Shown in pieces: positions 60,649 through 64,000 of a DNA stretch of 64,000 nt. Numbering within the stretch: the first letter of the stretch is position 1; the number at the start of each line of letters is the position of its first letter. The translations under genes were made by a program, and so were the position numbers. A model generated the notes under the pieces. It was not told where the DNA came from, ran no database searches, and saw only the letters and a list, made by a program, of their open reading frames with translations. Location of the stretch: positions 1,736,001-1,800,000 of the forward strand of contig NZ_CP069362.1 of assembly GCF_029910535.1 (NCBI RefSeq), read 5' to 3'. This stretch comes from Marinitoga aeolica (GTDB lineage: Bacteria; Thermotogota; Thermotogae; Petrotogales; Petrotogaceae).

Positions 60649-62346
60649 ATGAGATATGGCGAGTTGATAAAAAAACATATAAAAAATTCCACAATACAAA
60701 ATATGATTTTTATTTTAATTATATTAGTATTGTGGTCTTTAACTTTCTTAAATATTAACTCTACATTAAAATCTGTTTCTAAAATTAATTTAAATAATTT
60801 TAATGATATTATGAATCACTATTACTATCATTTAAAATATATTAGTATTATAAATGATGAAAAATTATTGGAGGATATTGACATATCAAAATTTTTTGTA
60901 ATAAATAAAAATGGAAATATAAGAAAAACATTGCCATCTAATTTTAGTATAAATTCAGATATTTCAAATACAGTTTTTTATAATCAATTATTGAAAAATC
61001 ATACAGGTATTTTTATTTTTAAAAGTAAATTTCCAGACAATATTTCTCATTTGTATATAGGTGGTAAATTTAATGAAAGTTATTTGGTTGGGCAGTTAAA
61101 AAAACCAGAATTTGAGACAGATTCCAATTATTTTTTAACCATAGAGGATGAAAAAGGAAATGTTATTTACTCAAGATATAAATTAAATCAAATAAACAAA
61201 ATAATATTATTTAAAAATAGAATTTATATAAATACATCCTCAAAATGGAATAATTTAATATTAACGACTTTTTTAGATATAACAAATCAGCTATTGTATA
61301 ATTTTATTATTTCTATGTTTATGTTTTTAATAATAATATGGAATTTTATTTCAAGAAAAAATAGTTTGAAATTTATGAATAGGTTTGATATCGAGTTTTC
61401 TGAAATAATAAAGAGCATGGAAAATTTTTTGAAAGAATTAAGAATATTAGACAGACAAAGTTTTTTAAATGTATCAGAAAATGATTTTCAGGAAGTTTTA
61501 AATCCTATAAAAAATGAAAATTTTTATTTTGAAGAGTTAAAAGAATTAAAGGAAGTGGAGTTTCTTTCAATAAAAGAGATGTTAGAGCTGTTTGATGAAA
61601 TTAGTGCTTCTACAGAAGAGTTGGAAGCAACAAATAAGGAGCTTGAAGATTTATATTTACAGGTTGAAAAAGCATATAATGATTTGGAAGATTCGTATAG
61701 GAAATTTTCAGCGCATTTATCAGCTATTGCTGAAAAATATGATGAGATAACTGGTAATCATATTGAAAGGGTAGCAAAATATTCCAGATTAATAGCGGAG
61801 AAAATGGGATATGACTCTAAATTTGTTAATGATATAGAAGCATATGCCCCTTTGCATGATATAGGAAAATTGATGATTAAGCATGAAATTTTAAATAAAC
61901 CTGGTGGTTTAACCAGGGATGAATATGAAGAAATGAAAAAGCATACAATATATGCAGACAAAATATTTGGAAATGATGAGCGCTTTATAATGGCTAAAAA
62001 TATTGCTATGTATCATCATGAAAATTATGATGGAAGTGGATATCCGTTTGGATTATCTGGTGAAGAAATTCCTATTGAAGCCAGAATAGTAGCTCTTGCG
62101 GATATTTATGATGCTCTGAGAAGTGAAAGGCCATATAAAGATGAATATGATCATAAGGAAGCATATAATATCATAGTATATGGAGATTTTAAAACAAAAC
62201 CGTCAATTTTTGATCCTGAAGTATTAGAAATATTTAAAAAGTATCATATTGAATTTGATAAAATATATACTGAATATAAAAAAATGGAGATTAAAAATAG
62301 AAATATTGAAAGCAAAAAAATAAAAGAATTAAAAAAAGTGAATTAA
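60649..62346 (+). CDS. Membrane-anchored HD-GYP c-di-GMP phosphodiesterase
   Basis: 565 residues from ATG 60649 (GAGAGGT before it; a TTG at 60634 is less likely). TM1 about 18-36, an extracytoplasmic sensor about 37-210, TM2 about 213-232, then a coiled coil (about 290-355, rich in EELEATNKELEDL) and an HD-GYP domain. Conserved signs: HIERVAKYSRLIAEKMG, the HD pair in APLHDIGKL, HHENYDGSGYPFGLSGEEIP (GYP motif) and ADIYDALRSERPYK. It hydrolyses c-di-GMP. Divergent from the Wsp-like operon that makes c-di-GMP, so it probably forms the off-switch of the same circuit. Confidence 0.93.
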   Translation: MRYGELIKKHIKNSTIQNMIFILIILVLWSLTFLNINSTLKSVSKINLNNFNDIMNHYYYHLKYISIINDEKLLEDIDISKFFVINKNGNIRKTLPSNFSINSDISNTVFYNQLLKNHTGIFIFKSKFPDNISHLYIGGKFNESYLVGQLKKPEFETDSNYFLTIEDEKGNVIYSRYKLNQINKIILFKNRIYINTSSKWNNLILTTFLDITNQLLYNFIISMFMFLIIIWNFISRKNSLKFMNRFDIEFSEIIKSMENFLKELRILDRQSFLNVSENDFQEVLNPIKNENFYFEELKELKEVEFLSIKEMLELFDEISASTEELEATNKELEDLYLQVEKAYNDLEDSYRKFSAHLSAIAEKYDEITGNHIERVAKYSRLIAEKMGYDSKFVNDIEAYAPLHDIGKLMIKHEILNKPGGLTRDEYEEMKKHTIYADKIFGNDERFIMAKNIAMYHHENYDGSGYPFGLSGEEIPIEARIVALADIYDALRSERPYKDEYDHKEAYNIIVYGDFKTKPSIFDPEVLEIFKKYHIEFDKIYTEYKKMEIKNRNIESKKIKELKKVN

Positions 62347-62420
62347 CATTATTTTTTCAATTACTTAATTCTGTTTTATTAATTATTTAGTATTTTAGAT
62401 TTGAAAAGTAAATAAGTGAA

Positions 62421-62547
62421 CTCTTCCTATATAATCCTGGGAATATGGCTCGGGAGTTTCTACCAAACAGCCGTAAACTGTTTGACTATAGGAAGAGAGT
62501 TGTGGATTTTAACAATAATCGCACCTCTCTTCCTGAGAGGTTTTTTT
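62421..62547 (+). promoter_or_regulatory. Guanine riboswitch with terminator (purine aptamer)
   Basis: Aptamer 62421-62497: P1 CTCTTCCTAT pairs with ATAGGAAGAG, and the core contains the diagnostic TATAATCC, ATATGG, GGGAGTTTCTACC and CCGTAAA segments. The specificity position is C (GACTAT, not GATTAT), predicting guanine or hypoxanthine rather than adenine. The expression platform is a terminator ACCTCTC-TTCCT-GAGAGGT followed by TTTTTTT (62522-62547). AGGAAGAGAG at the 3' side of P1 is complementary to CTCTCTTCCT of the terminator, so ligand binding frees the terminator: a transcriptional OFF switch for the permease. Confidence 0.95.
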
Positions 62548-62680
62548 ATTTTATATGTAATATGAATATACGATTAAAGTTTACTTTATTTTAAAACTAT
62601 AGAAAAAATTTAGCAAACAAATAACTATACAATATTGTTAAGGTTTTTTTATAATTATATAACTCAGGAGGTGTTAAGGG

Positions 62681-64000
62681 GTGGAAAAGTTTTTCAAGTT
62701 AAAGGAGAATGGAACAACAGTAACCACTGAGATTTTAGCTGGGTTAACTATTTTTTTGAGTATGGCATATATATTATTTGTTAACCCAAGCATTTTGGTA
62801 ACGGCGATGGCACCTGGTGCAGGCCCAGAAACATCAGTGTATGCACAATATTTTGGTGCTTTGATGGTGGCAACTATTTTTGGTGCTGCAACAGCTACTT
62901 TAGTAATGGGGCTTTATGCTAATTATCCATTTGCATTAGCACCAGGTATGGGTTTGAATGCATATTTCACATACACAGTAGTCCTTAAAATGGGTATTCC
63001 ATGGCAGATAGCTTTAGGAGCAATTTTTGTTGAAGGTATTATTTTTATTATATTAACCGCATCTGGAGCAAGAACATTTGTGGTAAGAGTAATACCTCAA
63101 AACATAAAATTTGCAACAAGTGCTGGTATTGGTTTGTTTATTGCATTTATTGGCTTAAAGAGTGCTAACATTATAGTATCTAATCCCGCAACATTTGTTG
63201 GATTAGGCGATTTAACAAAGCCGGATTCTCTATTAGCAATTATAGGATTAATTTTAACAGCTGTATTATTTGCTTTAAGAGTTCCTGGGTCAATTTTGTT
63301 AGGTATTATTTTAACAACAATTATAGGGGCCTTTCCGGTATTTGGGGTTACTCATTATCAGGGTATTATAGGTAAGATACCAAGTATTGCTCCTACTTTT
63401 CTTAAAATGCAACTTACCTGGGGAGATTTAATAACCGGATCATTCTGGGTTGTAGTTTTAACATTTTTCTTTGTTGACTTCTTTGATACATTAGGAACAT
63501 TAACAGGTTTGGCTCAAAGTGCTGGTTTTATTAAAAAAGGGGAAAGTGATTTTCCAAGATCAAACAGAGCATATATGGCAGATGCTATTGGAACTACTGT
63601 TGGTGCTTTATTTGGAACATCTACAGTTACTACATACATTGAAAGTGAAACTGGTATTGCCCAGGGTGGAAGAACTGGTTTGACTTCTGTAACAGTAGCT
63701 GTTTTAATGTTGTTAATGCTTTTCTTCTCACCATTAGGGTTGACGATTCCTGCAGCAGCAACGGCTCCGGCATTGATTTTTGTTGGGTCTTTAATGCTTA
63801 AAAATTTAGTTAATATAAAGTGGGAAGATACAACAGAAGCAGTTCCAGCATTTATTACAATTATAATGATGCCTCTTACATATTCTATTGCTAATGGTAT
63901 TGCTCTTGGTTTGGTAGTATATCCATTAGTTAAGGTTTTTTCTGGAAAAGGAAAGGAAATACATTGGTTCAACTGGTTCCTTGCTTTAGCCTTTGTATAT
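62681..64000 (+). CDS. NCS2-family purine permease (AzgA/PbuG type), 3' end outside window
   Basis: 440 codons are present, and the frame is still open at 64000; the complete protein should be about 450-460 residues. GTG start with AACTCAGGAGGTG upstream, 134 bases after the riboswitch terminator. Features of the AzgA subgroup: EILAGLTIFLSMAYILFVNP near the N-terminus, PFALAPGMGLNAYFTYTVV, the DFFDTLGTLTGLA signature (about residue 265), and STVTTYIESETGIAQGGRTGLT (about 315). Polytopic membrane protein (about 12-14 segments), proton symport of guanine/hypoxanthine or adenine. Regulation by a guanine riboswitch supports guanine/hypoxanthine. Works with DeoD in purine salvage. Confidence 0.95.
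   Translation, partial: MEKFFKLKENGTTVTTEILAGLTIFLSMAYILFVNPSILVTAMAPGAGPETSVYAQYFGALMVATIFGAATATLVMGLYANYPFALAPGMGLNAYFTYTVVLKMGIPWQIALGAIFVEGIIFIILTASGARTFVVRVIPQNIKFATSAGIGLFIAFIGLKSANIIVSNPATFVGLGDLTKPDSLLAIIGLILTAVLFALRVPGSILLGIILTTIIGAFPVFGVTHYQGIIGKIPSIAPTFLKMQLTWGDLITGSFWVVVLTFFFVDFFDTLGTLTGLAQSAGFIKKGESDFPRSNRAYMADAIGTTVGALFGTSTVTTYIESETGIAQGGRTGLTSVTVAVLMLLMLFFSPLGLTIPAAATAPALIFVGSLMLKNLVNIKWEDTTEAVPAFITIIMMPLTYSIANGIALGLVVYPLVKVFSGKGKEIHWFNWFLALAFVY

Noticed and set aside
1-64000. CRISPR arrays, rRNA and tRNA genes
   Set aside because: No regularly spaced direct repeats and no tRNA T-loop (GGTTCGAATCC-like) or rRNA signature segments were found on reading both strands.

Overview
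The window is very AT-rich, gene-dense and uses many long overlapping operons with GGAGG/GGGGGTG ribosome binding sites. Its gene content (PPDK, GH13 amylase, PepF, ferric ABC uptake, AzgA/PbuG-type purine permease with a guanine riboswitch, an alpha-2-macroglobulin operon and a chemosensory/c-di-GMP operon) suggests a fermentative thermophile or mesophile of the Thermotogota, most likely a Marinitoga-like member of the Petrotogales. That placement is an inference from gene content and composition; no rRNA or tRNA is present, and no CRISPR array was seen.

Bases 1-18.4 kb are an accessory, IS-riddled region. It holds (i) a RiPP-like operon on the minus strand (5388 down to 1109): sigma-A promoter, a 43-aa secreted peptide, a 29-aa two-cysteine peptide, a radical SAM/SPASM enzyme and a three-gene ABC exporter, flanked on both sides by closely related helical-repeat proteins (2-889 and 5622-7052); (ii) a second ABC-2 exporter (11400-9716) whose probable first cistron, a 28-aa Trp/Cys peptide (14568-14482), has been separated from it by two insertion sequences; (iii) a truncated ABC exporter (16089-16509) cut by another IS; (iv) remnants of fatty-acid-synthesis genes, an intact acyl carrier protein, and a displaced 3' fragment of the ferric-transport ATPase gene. 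Two inverted IS1634-type copies bracket 7.3-18.4 kb, and an IS3-family element, a frameshifted DDE element and a decayed IS5-like element lie between them.

From 18.4 kb on the genome is ordered. 18.5-21.7 kb is a ferric iron ABC operon (fbpABC type); 22-23.8 kb is oligoendopeptidase F; 24-26.7 kb is a phosphodiesterase plus a ParB-like/BMP fusion; 26.8-34.3 kb is a minus-strand run of ppdK, gpsA, a phosphoesterase, a MazG-like protein, a substrate-binding protein and an Ig-like lipoprotein; 34.3-37 kb has an MFS carrier and glutamine synthetase; 37-48.8 kb is a minus-strand run of glutaredoxin, STAS, GH13, ABC-F, a DUF1175/metallopeptidase/alpha-2-macroglobulin trio and a PAS-GGDEF gene broken by one in-frame TGA; 48.9-53.5 kb has deoD, a chromate-transporter pair and the C1-folate genes folD and fhs.

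53.5-60.4 kb is a complete, compact chemosensory operon (CheR with C-terminal repeats, CheW, CheA-REC, receiverless CheB, REC-GGDEF, MCP) with the layout of a Wsp-type pathway that sets c-di-GMP; the divergent HD-GYP gene at 60.6-62.3 kb would supply the opposing phosphodiesterase. The window ends in a guanine-riboswitch-controlled purine permease.

Three copies of a short MITE-like intergenic element (about 23.84-24.0, 37.29-37.43 and 50.79-51.03 kb) were found; the last is flanked by a 19-bp duplication of a terminator hairpin. The best candidates for an undescribed system are the two small-peptide operons of the accessory region and this terminator-targeting element.
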